Shown here: piece after piece, positions 16,001 to 22,960 of the stretch
How the letters are laid out: each line of letters starts with the position of its first letter
Numbering within the stretch: position 1 is the stretch's first letter
Source: Ferrigenium straubiae
Lineage (GTDB): Bacteria > Pseudomonadota > Gammaproteobacteria > Burkholderiales > Gallionellaceae
Assembly (NCBI GenBank): GCA_019449655.1
Contig: JAHQXD010000005.1
Coordinates: 1 to 33,183 of the forward strand
Reading direction: 5' to 3'
Length of the DNA: 33,183 bases
Translations under genes and position numbers: made by a program
Notes under the pieces: model-generated
Seen by the model: the letters and a program-made list of their open reading frames with translations, nothing else
The model's database searches: none
What the model was told of the DNA's origin: nothing

Positions 16001-17533
16001 CGCTTTACCCGCCTGCAGGAATTGACGCGTTTCATGAACGAGAGCGTGCATGACGTGCAGACCGTGCAGCAATCGCTGCTGAAGAATTTTGAGGTGACGG
16101 CAGCCGCGCTGGCCGCCCAGGGGCGCCAGAGCCGTGAGCTGCAGCAGAACCTGATGAACGTGCGCATGGTGTCGTTTGCCAGCATTGCCGAGCGGCTGTA
16201 CCGCGTCGTGCGGCAGGCGGCGAAAGAGTTGAACAAGCGCGCCAACCTCGAACTGCTTGGCACGGAGCTGGAGCTGGACCGCAGCATGCTGGAGAGAATG
16301 ACGGCATCCTTCGAACACCTGCTGCGCAATGCGCTGGCACACGGCATCGAAAGCGAAGCGGTGCGCGTGCAGCGCGGCAAGAATCCCATCGGCGAAATTC
16401 GCCTGGGCTTGCGCCACGCAGGCAACGAGCTGGTGTTCGAGTTCAGCGACGACGGTGCGGGGCTGGATCTTGTCGCATTGCGCGAAAAGGCGCTCGCCAA
16501 AGGGCTGCTCAGACCGGACGAGGCGGCCGGCGACGGGCGGCTTGCGCAACTGGTTTTCATCTCGGGCATCTCCACCGCAACCGAAGTGACGGAAGTGGCG
16601 GGGCGGGGCATCGGCCTGGATGTGGTGCATAGCGAAATCGCCGCGCTGGGCGGGCGCATCGAGGTGAGTTCGCAGCAAGGGCTGGGCACGCGCTTTACCA
16701 TCCATCTGCCGCTCACGCTGGCGGTCACGCATGTGCTGCTGGTGCGTTCCGGCAAGGAGACTTATGCGATTCCCTCCAATATGGTGGAGCAGGCGCGCCA
16801 GGTTAAACCGGCGGAGCTGGCGCAGTTTTACCGCGACCGCCAGGTCGAGTGGCAGGGACACCTTTACCCGCTGCACTACCTGCCGCACCTGCTCGGCGAT
16901 AGCGGGTGCGAACCGGAAGAGCAGAGGCACAATCCGCTGGTGCTGTTGCATAGCGGCGAGCAGCGCATCGCCCTGCATGTGGACGGGCTGCTGGGCAACC
17001 AGGAAGCGGTGGTAAAGAACACCGGCCCGCAACTGGCGCAATTGCCGGTCATCGCCGGCGCGACCGTGCTGGGCAGCGGTGCGGTGGCGCTGATCCTGAA
17101 TCCGGCGCAACTGGCACAGCGCGTTGCGGCCCCCGTCAAGGCTGCGCCGGAAGAGCCGCCGGCACAACCGCTGGTGATGGTGGTGGACGACTCGCTGACC
17201 GTGCGCAAGGTCACGACGAGGCTGCTGATGCGCGCCGGCTACCGGGTCGCCACGGCCAAGGATGGCATGGATGCGCTGGAGCAGCTCGGCGGGACACTAC
17301 CGGCCGTGATGCTGCTGGACATCGAAATGCCGCGCATGGACGGCTTCGAACTGACCAAGCACCTGCGCCGCGATGCCAGAACGCAACATCTGCCCATCAT
17401 CATGATCACCTCGCGCGCGGCGGACAAGCACCGCGACTACGCGCTGCAACTGGGCGCGAACGCCTACCTCGGCAAGCCTTACCAGGAAGATGAACTGCTG
17501 AAAGAAATCGTCAGCTTTGCTGCCCTGCCGTAG
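13100..17533 (+). CDS. chpA: Hybrid chemosensory histidine kinase ChpA (CheA-type with receiver)
   Basis: This 1477-residue kinase is the core of the Pil-Chp array. The N-terminus is FimL/ChpA-like and helical (LRGLEVSFELDLFHPNL). Two canonical Hpt modules carry phosphorylatable histidines at 618 (HTLKGSGRM) and 800 (HTLKGSARM). An earlier Hpt-like module has Gln474 where the His would be (GQIRGGLHIVSL) and should not be phosphorylated. Next come a CheA-type ATPase with N box LLRNALAHGIE (Asn1077), DDGAGLD, GRGIGLDVV and GLGTRFTIHLPLTLAVT, a CheW domain (HVLLVRSGKETYAIPSNMVEQ), and a C-terminal receiver with acceptor Asp1407 (LLDIEMPRMDGFE) and GKPY. It starts eight bases after pilJ. Pseudomonas ChpA has more phosphotransfer sites than the two seen here. 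Confidence 0.95.
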   Translation: MADATQPGRDTLDNALSGIGAPLEQYLAAPDNVAALDAARGGLHRLLDALRDARLYGTAAFCTELKTVLDELSSQPGMFSDLHRGVLQQALAGLAHHLDALANGADDAALRLFPEYQALQQLRGLEVSFELDLFHPNLDVQLPQRILDMPPEDDAPQRLRALRSRYQQGLLHWLRKDAAPVALQAMQEALEGAMRCMPPDGSRAFWWVAGGLLECLRLDGMPAWPNTSHLLGRIDQQMRAAAEGHAGEAQTILNEMLYLIGSSSAASDPAEEIRQAYALEFYLPLPAALPPNEAAQILAAMRDRLQAAEKSLEWCVQGNRMACEKFAQHAGQLAAQADRLGRNALQYLAQQACALAQQAGEPENLRLIALDMAMALLLLGSGIRHYGKLNSGFLKEARILSERMQAALTQQPEDAQQLAELVHLHCLQQQGDVKIHLFNEMLANLQYVEQGLRAFFTDPAKRNELGELLRLCGQIRGGLHIVSLEQAEQLLVAIQGCIRRFAQSDDVPEPADDHALSGAINALQKYLRHLARGEAGDASSLQTAWGWMVKLRQPPAAAAVAPEPRGIEMPYPAGEDQELLEVFLEEAQEVLHTLRNNLEACRLHLSREFLVNIRRGFHTLKGSGRMVGLTDLGEVAWNVERALNKWLQDNRPPTPGLLDFIAGAERRFTGWVDALNSQGGVSVEAGDLAATAQQIENGIEPGEAAEQPPGGEPVATPEKEAVPPSAPVDKAATLIPLQSSPAMPVAAGKPQARDDIDAQMLPVFLEEADELCPQIGAGLRAWRDQPGDERQPQLLLQLLHTLKGSARMAGAMRTGGIAHEMEEQVLSAARAAAQPELLDVLESGLDHIASQIEKLRGGAAGAEPRVAEYTGVERRREQRVPEGGGMLRVHADLVKRLASEAGEISMARSRIETEMRAFKEGLLELTGSVVRLRKQLREIEMQAESRMQARASLTPGSAERFDPLEFDRFTRLQELTRFMNESVHDVQTVQQSLLKNFEVTAAALAAQGRQSRELQQNLMNVRMVSFASIAERLYRVVRQAAKELNKRANLELLGTELELDRSMLERMTASFEHLLRNALAHGIESEAVRVQRGKNPIGEIRLGLRHAGNELVFEFSDDGAGLDLVALREKALAKGLLRPDEAAGDGRLAQLVFISGISTATEVTEVAGRGIGLDVVHSEIAALGGRIEVSSQQGLGTRFTIHLPLTLAVTHVLLVRSGKETYAIPSNMVEQARQVKPAELAQFYRDRQVEWQGHLYPLHYLPHLLGDSGCEPEEQRHNPLVLLHSGEQRIALHVDGLLGNQEAVVKNTGPQLAQLPVIAGATVLGSGAVALILNPAQLAQRVAAPVKAAPEEPPAQPLVMVVDDSLTVRKVTTRLLMRAGYRVATAKDGMDALEQLGGTLPAVMLLDIEMPRMDGFELTKHLRRDARTQHLPIIMITSRAADKHRDYALQLGANAYLGKPYQEDELLKEIVSFAALP

Positions 17534-17689
17534 ACTACGCAGCAGCTCTTTAAGGTTCCGATACAAGGAACCGATCACGATTCGCTATATCATGTCGCGA
17601 GTGAAGGTTTATTGTTTAGCTGTCTGAAATGAAGCAGCAGGCAGGCTTTGTGCGGATGCCTGCGATTTGGATTTTATAGGTTCCCGATA

Positions 17690-19723
17690 ATGGATGCGCC
17701 CGGTACCACAAACGATTTATTCCTGCTCGCCATCAACCTGACCCAGCGCTGCAACCTCGCCTGCGCCCATTGCTACATGGATGCGGAAACGATGCAGCAT
17801 GGCGGTGCAAACGAACTCACCACCGACGAGGTGCGCGGCCTGCTGGACGAGGTTGCGGGACGCAGCACCGAGACCATGGTCGTGCTCACCGGCGGCGAGC
17901 CGCTGCTGCGCGGCGATCTGGAGGAGTTGGTGGCCCACGGCGCCGGGCACGGCCTTGCGATGGTGGTGGGAACGAACGGTGTGGCGCTCACCGAAAAACG
18001 CGTGCAGTCGCTGAAGGCAGCCGGCGCATTGGGTGTCGGCATCAGCGTCGATTCCCTCGATCCCGAAAGGCACGATGCCTTCCGCGGATTGCCCGGCGCG
18101 TGGGAAAAAACCATGGCGGGCATCGAAGCCTGCAAGCGCCACGGCCTGCCCTTCCAGATTCACTTCTCGGTCACCGAAGCCAATGCCGACGAAGTCCCGT
18201 CGATGATAGCTTTTGCGCGCGCAGCCGGAGCGCGCGTGCTGAACGTGTTTTTCCTGGTGTGTACCGGGCGCGGCGAGTCCATGTCGGACATCAGCCCCAT
18301 CACCTATGAAAGGGTGCTCAACCAGCTCGTGGCGGCGCAGGAGCAGAGCCGCGACCTGCTGATCCGCGCGCGCTGCGCACCGCATTACAAGCGCATCGCC
18401 TACCAGCGCGACCCCGCTTCGACGCTCACCCGCGCAGCGGGCTACGAGGGCGGCGGTTGCCTCGCGGGCATCCATTACTGCCGCATCACGCCGGAAGGCG
18501 GAGTGACGGCCTGTCCCTATATCCCGACCGAAGAAGGCAACATCCGCGACACAAAATTCTGGGACATCTGGAATCAGTCGCCCACCTTCCGGTCGCTGCG
18601 CAATCCCATGCTGCAGGGGAAGTGCGGCAGTTGCGAATTCAGGAAGCTGTGCGGCGGCTGCCGCGCGCGGCCGCTCGCGCTGGGCGGCGGCATGATGGAC
18701 ACCGATCCCTGGTGCGTCCATGTGCCCGATGGGGCTGCGGTCATCGAGCCGCTGATTGAACAGCCGAAAAAACTTGCCTGGAGCGAAGAGGCGGAGAAGC
18801 GCCTCGCGCGCGCCCCTTCCTTTTTGCGCAAGATGGTCAGGAACCGCGCCGAAAGCCATGTGGCCGAACTGGGTTTGCGGATGGTGACCGAAGAACATCT
18901 TGCCACCCTGGCCGCCAGACGCTTCGGCAGCAACGGGCCGCCGCGGCCGAATATTCAGGTGGAAAGCATCAGGCAGGGCGATACGCTGTCGTGGAGCGAA
19001 GAGGCAAGAGCGCGTCTCGCCGCCATGCCCGCCTTCCTGCAGCAAGGGGTGTGTGCGATCGCCGAGGAGGTCGCGCGTTCCGAGGGCAGACTGGAAGTCA
19101 ACGTCAAGCTCCTGGACCGGCTGGAATCTGAACAACAATCCGGTCGCAGCTTGCGGTGGGCTGTTGAAGCGGATCGATTGCTGACGGAGTTTCTCGCTGA
19201 AAAAAAACCTCAGGTGCGCATGTTCGTCGCGCCCGCGCTGGAAAGCGCGGCAGAACAAATTGCTGACAAGAGGCATGCAACAACAGTAGAGCAAGCCGAT
19301 GTCGAGGCTGCCATCGCCCGGCTGACCGGCGGCGTGGAATGGGATGAGGACGCGCTGGCGCGCGTGCTGTCCGCGCCGGACTTCATCCGCGCGGGCATCA
19401 AGAAGGCCGCCGAATTCAATGCGCGCAAGGAAGGCTTGGCGCGCATCACCTCCGGTGACCTGACGCGCTTTCGCAACCACGCGATGATGCGCGCGGTACA
19501 GCGCATGAAGGGCTTCGGGATGCAGGAGCTGAGCTTCGATGCCTACGCGATCGCGCGCGAGCGCGTGCCGCGCCTCAAGGAAAATCCCGAAGCCGACAAG
19601 CGTTTTGATACCATCCGCAGCTTCGTTGCGGCGCGCGAAAACCCGGGCGACTTGCTGGGTCATGACTTGCTCGAAGATATGAAGGCGCAGCTCAAGGCAA
19701 ACAAGCGGAATGGACAAGATTGA
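17690..19723 (+). CDS. Radical SAM/SPASM protein (AhbD/NirJ-like) with four C-terminal PCP_red-like modules
   Basis: This 677-residue protein begins with a radical SAM domain (CNLACAHCY: C21, C25, C28) and the SAM-binding stretch LTGGEPLLRGD. A SPASM region follows (CRITPEGGVTACPYIPTEEG, then GKCGSCEFRKLCGGCRAR and DPWCVH), the pattern of the haem enzymes AhbD and NirJ. AhbD decarboxylates two propionates of Fe-coproporphyrin III to vinyls; NirJ acts in haem d1 synthesis. The C-terminal half holds four spaced W-x-EEA type modules with tryptophans at 364, 435, 490 and 551 (LAWSEEAEKRLARAPSFLRK is the clearest). They resemble the PCP_red domain of protochlorophyllide reductase subunit B. The ATG at 17690 was chosen because it leads directly into the conserved core. 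It overlaps the next gene, a porphyrinogen oxidase, by 14 bases. Tetrapyrrole chemistry is well supported; the exact reaction is inferred. Confidence 0.82.
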   Translation: MDAPGTTNDLFLLAINLTQRCNLACAHCYMDAETMQHGGANELTTDEVRGLLDEVAGRSTETMVVLTGGEPLLRGDLEELVAHGAGHGLAMVVGTNGVALTEKRVQSLKAAGALGVGISVDSLDPERHDAFRGLPGAWEKTMAGIEACKRHGLPFQIHFSVTEANADEVPSMIAFARAAGARVLNVFFLVCTGRGESMSDISPITYERVLNQLVAAQEQSRDLLIRARCAPHYKRIAYQRDPASTLTRAAGYEGGGCLAGIHYCRITPEGGVTACPYIPTEEGNIRDTKFWDIWNQSPTFRSLRNPMLQGKCGSCEFRKLCGGCRARPLALGGGMMDTDPWCVHVPDGAAVIEPLIEQPKKLAWSEEAEKRLARAPSFLRKMVRNRAESHVAELGLRMVTEEHLATLAARRFGSNGPPRPNIQVESIRQGDTLSWSEEARARLAAMPAFLQQGVCAIAEEVARSEGRLEVNVKLLDRLESEQQSGRSLRWAVEADRLLTEFLAEKKPQVRMFVAPALESAAEQIADKRHATTVEQADVEAAIARLTGGVEWDEDALARVLSAPDFIRAGIKKAAEFNARKEGLARITSGDLTRFRNHAMMRAVQRMKGFGMQELSFDAYAIARERVPRLKENPEADKRFDTIRSFVAARENPGDLLGHDLLEDMKAQLKANKRNGQD

Positions 19724-21143
19724 CGTACTGATTATCGGCGGTGGCATCTCGGGGCTCGCCTCGGCTTGGTGGCTGGCGCGCGCAGGCATGTCCGTCGAAG
19801 TCTGGGAGGCCGGCGAACGGCCGGGCGGCAAGATTGCGAGCACGAGGCAGGACGGTTATCTCACCGAACGCGCCGCGTCCATGGTGTTGAATTTTCGCCC
19901 CGAGGTTGCGGAACTGGTGCGCGAGGCGGGGCTGGAAACGGCGAAGACTACCCGCTTGCCTGCCGCCGAGGCGCGCCGTTACCTGCTGCATGGAGGGTGT
20001 CTGCAAGCACTGCCGATGCGGCTCGGTGCGATGGTGGCTTCGCCCCTGTGGAGCCTGCGCGGCAAGCTGCGCCTGCTCGCCGAACCTTTTGTATTCTCCG
20101 GCGGGCGAGCCGATGAGCCGGTCAGCGAGTTCATCACCCGCCGGCTGGGACGCGAGGTGCTGGAAAAGGCCATGGAGCCTTTCATCGCCGGCATGCTGGC
20201 GGCGGATGCGGATCAGGCCAGCGCCGCTGCCGTCCTGCCGCGCCTGGTTGCGCTGGAACAACGCTATGGCAGCATAGCTGCCGGGGTGCTGGTCAACCGC
20301 ATATTGCGCAAGCGCGCGGCCAGCACCACCGAAGCCTTTTCCTTTCGCGGCGGTATGGGCACGCTCGCGGAAACGTTGGCCAGGACGCCCGGAATCGATC
20401 TGCGCACCGGCCATGCTGCGGAAGAACTGGTGCGCGAGCGGGACGGCTGGCAGGCCGTGGCGGCGACCCCCTATGGGCAGCGCACCGTATCCGCAAGCCA
20501 GGTGATCGTGGCAACCTCGGCGCCTGCGGCGGCGGCGCTGGTTGATACGCTGGATGACGAGCTGGCGGAATTGCTGCGCGGCATCGGCTACGCCAGCGTA
20601 ACGGTGGTGCACATGGGGCTGGCGCGCGATGCGGTGGGGCATGCGCTGGACGGCAGCGGATTCCTGGCGCCGAAGCGGGAAAGCGCCACCCTCACGGGCA
20701 ACCTGTGGATGAGCGCGCTGTTTCCGGACCGCGCGCCGCCGGGAAAAGTCCTGCTGACTTCCTATCTCGGCGGTGCGCGCGCCCCTCGGGTGGTTGACCT
20801 GGACGATGCACGCATAGCGGACGAGGCGTTCGGAACGCTGCGCCCGCTGATCGGCCTGAAAGCCGACCCGGAGATGGTGCGCATCGACCGGCACCGCGAG
20901 GCGCTGCCGCTGTATCACGGCGCCTACCAGGCACGCATGCGGGCGATCGCGGCGCGCCTGCAGCATCTTCCCGGCCTGCACCTCGAGGCCAACTACCGGG
21001 GCGGGGTGTCGGTGCGCGACCGCCTTGCCTGCGGCCATGCCGTGGCGAACCGCATCCTGGGAGCGCGGCATTGGCCAGCCGTCGAGCGCAACAAGTACGG
21101 GGAAACGGGGAAGCCGGACGAGGCGGCCGCATACTCCTTATGA
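19710..21143 (+). CDS. hemY: HemY-type protoporphyrinogen/coproporphyrinogen oxidase
   Basis: This 477-residue FAD enzyme of the HemY family starts with the dinucleotide-binding fold VLIIGGGISGLASAWWLARA (GxGxxG at 10-15) and the ribose-binding Glu33 in VEVWEAGERPGGK. It has FSFRGGMGTLAETLAR in the middle and a C-terminal FAD motif ending near GGVSVRDRLACGHAVANRIL. The family oxidises protoporphyrinogen IX, or coproporphyrinogen III in Gram-positive CgoX, with six electrons removed. Sequence alone does not separate the two. It begins inside the end of the radical-SAM gene (14-base overlap), so the two are translationally coupled and probably act in one pathway. Its stop overlaps a small ORF as ATGA. 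Confidence 0.88.
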   Translation: MDKIDVLIIGGGISGLASAWWLARAGMSVEVWEAGERPGGKIASTRQDGYLTERAASMVLNFRPEVAELVREAGLETAKTTRLPAAEARRYLLHGGCLQALPMRLGAMVASPLWSLRGKLRLLAEPFVFSGGRADEPVSEFITRRLGREVLEKAMEPFIAGMLAADADQASAAAVLPRLVALEQRYGSIAAGVLVNRILRKRAASTTEAFSFRGGMGTLAETLARTPGIDLRTGHAAEELVRERDGWQAVAATPYGQRTVSASQVIVATSAPAAAALVDTLDDELAELLRGIGYASVTVVHMGLARDAVGHALDGSGFLAPKRESATLTGNLWMSALFPDRAPPGKVLLTSYLGGARAPRVVDLDDARIADEAFGTLRPLIGLKADPEMVRIDRHREALPLYHGAYQARMRAIAARLQHLPGLHLEANYRGGVSVRDRLACGHAVANRILGARHWPAVERNKYGETGKPDEAAAYSL

Positions 21144-21310
21144 GCGATGGGTATACTGCGTTTGGATGGGAATCTAAAAAAATGGGCGCGCACTCGATAG
21201 TCAGCAGCAAAGCAGCGGAGGGGCGGAAGGATGTTGAAATGCAATATCCGTTCAGATTCAGTCCCTGCGTTACAATTGCGCTCACTCACCCCGGGGGGCA
21301 GGACGAATGA
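21140..21310 (+). CDS. Possible 56-residue protein of unknown function
   Basis: The frame begins MSDGYTAFGWESKKMGAHSI and ends with THPGGQDE. It overlaps the HemY stop by ATGA (21140-21143) and the next small gene by ATGA (21307-21310), exactly filling the gap. Such paired four-base overlaps suggest translational coupling, but the protein has no recognisable motif, no membrane segment and atypical composition, and the region could simply be a leader. I do not recognise it. Confidence 0.35.
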   Translation: MSDGYTAFGWESKKMGAHSIVSSKAAEGRKDVEMQYPFRFSPCVTIALTHPGGQDE

Positions 21311-21447
21311 TCAACAATATTCTTGAAATGTGGTATTGGACGCTCATGCTGGGAGCGTTTCTTGGTTTTGCCATCTATTACAGCTATTGTTTTTTGCGGG
21401 ATTTGTGGACTGCCTTCAAGAAACGCATGGCGGATTCCGACCTGTAG
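21307..21447 (+). CDS. Small single-span membrane protein, 46 residues
   Basis: The protein begins MINNILEMWYWTLMLGAFLG, continues FAIYYSYCFLRDLWTAFKKR and ends MADSDL. One hydrophobic span covers about residues 8-31, followed by a basic segment, so the C-terminus should face the cytoplasm. A purine-rich GGCAGGACG sits right before the ATG as a good ribosome binding site. It is the last gene of the radical-SAM/hemY run. The stretch MWYWTLMLG recalls the start of small oxidase subunits such as CydX (MWYFAWILG), but the rest does not match and no oxidase genes are near. Function unknown. Confidence 0.65.
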   Translation: MINNILEMWYWTLMLGAFLGFAIYYSYCFLRDLWTAFKKRMADSDL

Positions 21448-21495
21448 TTCCCGGGTGTTCTGCATCCGCCTTCATGTTGAAGTGCATGAGGCTAT

Positions 21496-21524
21496 TTCGA
21501 TGAGGCCGCCGGCTGTAGTAAAAT
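21496..21524 (+). promoter_or_regulatory. Weak candidate promoter before the SUMF1-fold gene
   Basis: TAAAAT (21519-21524) is a fair -10 with TTCGAT (21496-21501) 17 bases upstream as a poor -35. It lies in the 220-base gap between the small membrane protein and the SUMF1-fold gene, where I see no other gene. Confidence 0.28.
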
Positions 21525-21669
21525 TTCGCAATCAGGCCGGAAAATAAAAAACCAGCTCAACGGGCGTAATGGCGATACGGAACCGAAACGGTTACATCAG
21601 GCTTGTCGAGGAATCCAATCCAACCTAACGATGCTGCGAAGCTGCAATATTGACTCACAGGAGAATAAA

Positions 21670-22479
21670 GTGAAGGTGTTTAGAATTATCTTGATGGTAC
21701 TGGCATTCATCTCGCTTCAGGCTCACGCGAAAGACGAGCGCAAGCCGGCTGCGAAAGAAAAAGGCGGCGCCAGCATGCCGGCTGGCAAGGTTTTCAAGGA
21801 CTGCGCCGATTGCCCCGAGATGGTGGCGATCCCGGCGGGGAGCTTCGACATGGGGTCGAATAGCGGAGACGATAACGAAAAGCCCGTGCACCGCGTCACC
21901 ATCGGCTATGCCTTTGCGATAGGCAAGACCGAAGTCACGCAAGGCCTGTGGAAGGCCATCATGGGCAACAACCCCAGCAAGTTCGCCACCTGCGGCGACA
22001 ATTGCCCGGTGGAGCAGGTGAGCTGGGACGATATCCAGACCTTCCTCGAGAAGTTCAACGCCAAGACCGGGAAAAAATACCGCCTGCCTAGTGAAGCGGA
22101 GTGGGAGTACGCCTGCCGTGCGGGCGCGCAGCAGCAATACTGCGGCGGCGACAATCTGGACAGCGTTGGCTGGTATGGCGGGCTGGCGAAACCGGCGGGC
22201 AACAGCGGCAAGGCGACCAACCCGGTCGCAACCAGGCAGCCGAATGCCTGGGGGCTGTACGACATGAGCGGCAACGTGTGGGAATGGGTGGAGGACGTCT
22301 ACCACGACAGCTACAAGGATGCCCCCGCGGACGGCAGCGCGTGGCAAGGAGACAGCCTGTTGCGCGTGCCCCGTGGCGGCGGCTGGAGCTACGCCCAGAC
22401 CGCGGCCAAGCGCGGCGGAAGCGAATCCGATTACCGTTTCGGCACCATCGGCTTCCGCCTCGCGAGGACGCTACCGTAG
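21670..22479 (+). CDS. Exported SUMF1/FGE-sulfatase-domain protein
   Basis: The 269-residue precursor starts at GTG 21670, six bases after AGGAG. A signal peptide runs to AHA at residue 20, then a Lys-rich linker precedes the SUMF1 fold: DCPEMVAIPAGSFDMGSNSG, KTEVTQGLWKAIMG, VEQVSWDDIQTFL, YRLPSEAEWEYACRAG, GLYDMSGNVWEWVEDVY and RVPRGGGWSY. True formylglycine-generating enzymes carry two catalytic cysteines in the C-terminal segment; here that segment reads GGGWSYAQTAAKRGGSESDY with no cysteine, so it should not make formylglycine by the known mechanism. Related domains occur in PvdO, EgtB and many envelope proteins. No sulfatase gene is in the window. A hairpin follows the stop. Role unknown, location probably periplasm. 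Confidence 0.88.
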   Translation: MKVFRIILMVLAFISLQAHAKDERKPAAKEKGGASMPAGKVFKDCADCPEMVAIPAGSFDMGSNSGDDNEKPVHRVTIGYAFAIGKTEVTQGLWKAIMGNNPSKFATCGDNCPVEQVSWDDIQTFLEKFNAKTGKKYRLPSEAEWEYACRAGAQQQYCGGDNLDSVGWYGGLAKPAGNSGKATNPVATRQPNAWGLYDMSGNVWEWVEDVYHDSYKDAPADGSAWQGDSLLRVPRGGGWSYAQTAAKRGGSESDYRFGTIGFRLARTLP

Positions 22480-22485
22480 TGCTTG

Positions 22486-22511
22486 GCGGGCATGGCGAGC
22501 GCCATGCCCGC
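22486..22511. terminator. Hairpin between convergent genes, likely bidirectional transcription end
   Basis: GCGGGCATGGC (22486-22496) and GCCATGCCCGC (22501-22511) form a perfect 11-bp stem with a GAGC loop between the SUMF1-fold gene (+) and the cytochrome gene (-). The outgoing side reads TTATCTT, a poor T tract, so termination is plausible but not certain. Confidence 0.5.
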
Positions 22512-22571
22512 TTATCTTGGTCCGCTCGCCGTTCGGGCTGAACGGCTTCTCGGAGTTGTATACGCTCCGCC

Positions 22572-22916
22572 TTATCTCAGCGACAGGATGTATTTGACCA
22601 GAATCTTGCGATTTGGCGTGGTAAGCAGGCTTTCATCGTAGGCGGGCATGTCGCGGCTGCTCCACGCGCCAGCACCGCCGTTCAGGATCTTGTTCATCAG
22701 GTGGGCCTCGGCATCCGGGTTGTTTCTATAGCGCTCGGATACATTCTCCCATGCCGGGCCAAGCAGATTCTTGCCGGTTTTATGGCACATGAAGCAACCG
22801 GTCTTGTCCGCCAGCAGCCATTGGTCAGACTTGGCGGCATGTTCCTTGGGTACTTCCGGCTGGCAACCGTACAGTACAATCAACAGCGATGCCAGCAAGA
22901 TATTTCGAATACGCAT
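22572..22916 (-). CDS. Monohaem class I cytochrome c lipoprotein
   Basis: The 114-residue precursor begins MRIRNILLASLLIVLYGC; the LYGC end is a slightly unusual lipobox with Cys18 as the lipid site. One haem site CFMCH lies at 41-45, followed by LLGPAWENV, and Met90 in SRDMPAYD is the likely axial ligand. That is the normal order for a small c-type cytochrome. It would sit on a membrane facing the periplasm and carry electrons. The ATG at 22916 was chosen over the longer frame to 22949 because the signal peptide starts there and AGGGAA precedes it. It follows the mutarotase gene by 44 bases on the same strand. Its redox partners cannot be read from the context. Confidence 0.88.
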   Translation of the reverse strand: MRIRNILLASLLIVLYGCQPEVPKEHAAKSDQWLLADKTGCFMCHKTGKNLLGPAWENVSERYRNNPDAEAHLMNKILNGGAGAWSSRDMPAYDESLLTTPNRKILVKYILSLR

Positions 22917-22960
22917 GATTTTCCCTGTCCAGATTTTCTGATCAAACAATTAAAAAATAT

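Noticed and set aside
17554..17572. GGTTCC/GGAACC hairpin after chpA as a terminator
   Set aside because: The stem is only 6 bp with no following T tract; the 156-base gap to the radical SAM gene has no convincing terminator or promoter.
17690..19723. Assignment of the radical SAM gene as nirJ of haem d1 synthesis
   Set aside because: No nir genes are in the window and NirJ lacks a PCP_red array; the HemY neighbour points to general or modified haem synthesis instead.
21307..21447. Calling the 46-residue protein CydX
   Set aside because: Only the MWYxxxxLG start is similar; the conserved remainder of CydX is missing and no cydAB is near.
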